Shown here piece after piece: positions 63,773 to 64,000 of a stretch of 64,000 nucleotides of DNA. This DNA comes from Pseudomonadota bacterium. Its GTDB lineage: Bacteria; Pseudomonadota; Gammaproteobacteria; Steroidobacterales; Steroidobacteraceae. A model generated the notes under the pieces. That model searched no databases. It was not told where the DNA came from and saw nothing but the letters and a program-made list of their open reading frames with translations. Within the stretch, counting starts at the first letter, position 1; each line of letters begins with the position of its first letter. The position numbers were made by a program, and so were the translations under genes. The stretch lies in NCBI GenBank assembly GCA_016713725.1, contig JADJOO010000003.1:62001-126000 (forward strand), given 5' to 3'.

Positions 63773-63885
63773 AAAAGGCCACATGGCCGAACGCGGAAGT
63801 AGCAGAATGACCGCTTTGCCGGGTTCGGGCACCCCAGTTGCCGTGGTCGTATCGCATGACGGAACATCTCCTGGCCGTCCCGCAA

Positions 63886-63959
63886 GCGGGCGATTCCGTG
63901 GTCTTTCCGGCGAGCGTGTCTGCCTTTCCGCTCGCCGGAAAGACCACGGAGTCGCCCGC
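63886..63959. repeat. 74-nt palindromic hairpin element, copy 2
   Basis: The 29-bp arms (63886-63914 and 63931-63959, one mismatch) surround a 16-nt loop CGTGTCTGCCTTTCCG. The loop is the reverse complement of the copy-1 loop core, so the element is inverted relative to copy 1. Arm bases that differ between copies change on both sides of the stem. The segment to the end of the window (63960-64000) shows nothing recognisable. Confidence 0.9.
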
Positions 63960-64000
63960 CCTTGCACTCCGGGACGCCCGAGCCGAAGCGATCGCCTAAT

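Noticed and set aside
62434..63967. Several long frames (420-480 codons) on both strands at the right end
   Set aside because: The region lacks T, so no stop codon can occur on either strand. The translations are low-complexity Gly/Arg or Pro/Arg without domains.

Overview
The window is high-GC proteobacterial chromosome, most likely from a gammaproteobacterium. The best evidence is the run ispB, rplU, rpmA, obgE, rpsT, murJ, ribF, ileS, lspA, ispH followed by a type IV minor-pilin operon (fimT, fimU, pilV, pilW, pilX, small gene, pilY1, pilE), which is close to the arrangement known in Pseudomonas and Xanthomonadales. Species cannot be named from this sequence alone.

Layout. 1-9 kb: a partial NADP-dependent oxidoreductase, a very large secreted RHS/SpvB-type protein with a variable C-terminal tip and a 4-bp-overlapping small gene that may be its immunity gene, a class A acid phosphatase, and a VOC-SnoaL-like fusion. 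9.3-13.5 kb: a YaiI-type protein, the ABC-F protein YbiT, an M20 peptidase and a GNAT acetyltransferase. 13.5-22.9 kb: an accessory block bounded by a tRNA-Pro gene and a 48-nt direct copy of that tRNA's 3' half. It carries a PQQ dehydrogenase, an EAL remnant, a damaged DUF4394 gene, an ECF sigma/anti-sigma pair divergent from a subtilase and a Gly/Ala-rich exported protein, and an IS481-type element. 23-34 kb: the housekeeping core. 33.8-41.5 kb: the pilin operon. 41.7-42.2 kb: a Fur-family gene and tRNA-Thr. 42.2-48.8 kb: a lipid-type cluster with two LpxL-like acyltransferases, a fatty acyl-AMP ligase fused to an acyl carrier domain, a cytochrome P450, a phosphopantetheinyl transferase and a DUF374 acyltransferase. 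48.8-55.1 kb: a cation efflux protein, a GT2 plus ArnT-like glycosyltransferase pair, and a GAF-PAS-PAS-GGDEF-EAL protein. 55-64 kb: a GST, an IS1111-type element, a DUF3313 protein, an outer-membrane barrel, a Tat-exported sulfatase, a TetR regulator, then 1.3 kb of almost T-free G-rich sequence.

Two dispersed non-coding repeat families stand out. One consists of GGGGATA/GGGGTTA-type tracts at three intergenic sites; they form the obgE leader, lie between rpsT and murJ, and supply the stop codons of two convergent genes. The other is a 74-nt near-perfect hairpin present twice, in opposite orientation, with compensatory stem changes.

Reliability. At least 25 single-base frame breaks fall in otherwise well-conserved genes (ybiT, pilY1, the PQQ dehydrogenase, the ECF sigma factor, PPTase and others), several of them in homopolymers, and one stretch is compositionally impossible for ordinary coding DNA. 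Many apparent pseudogenes are therefore probably sequencing or assembly errors. Where a gene is broken, the coordinates given here span the whole reconstructed gene.
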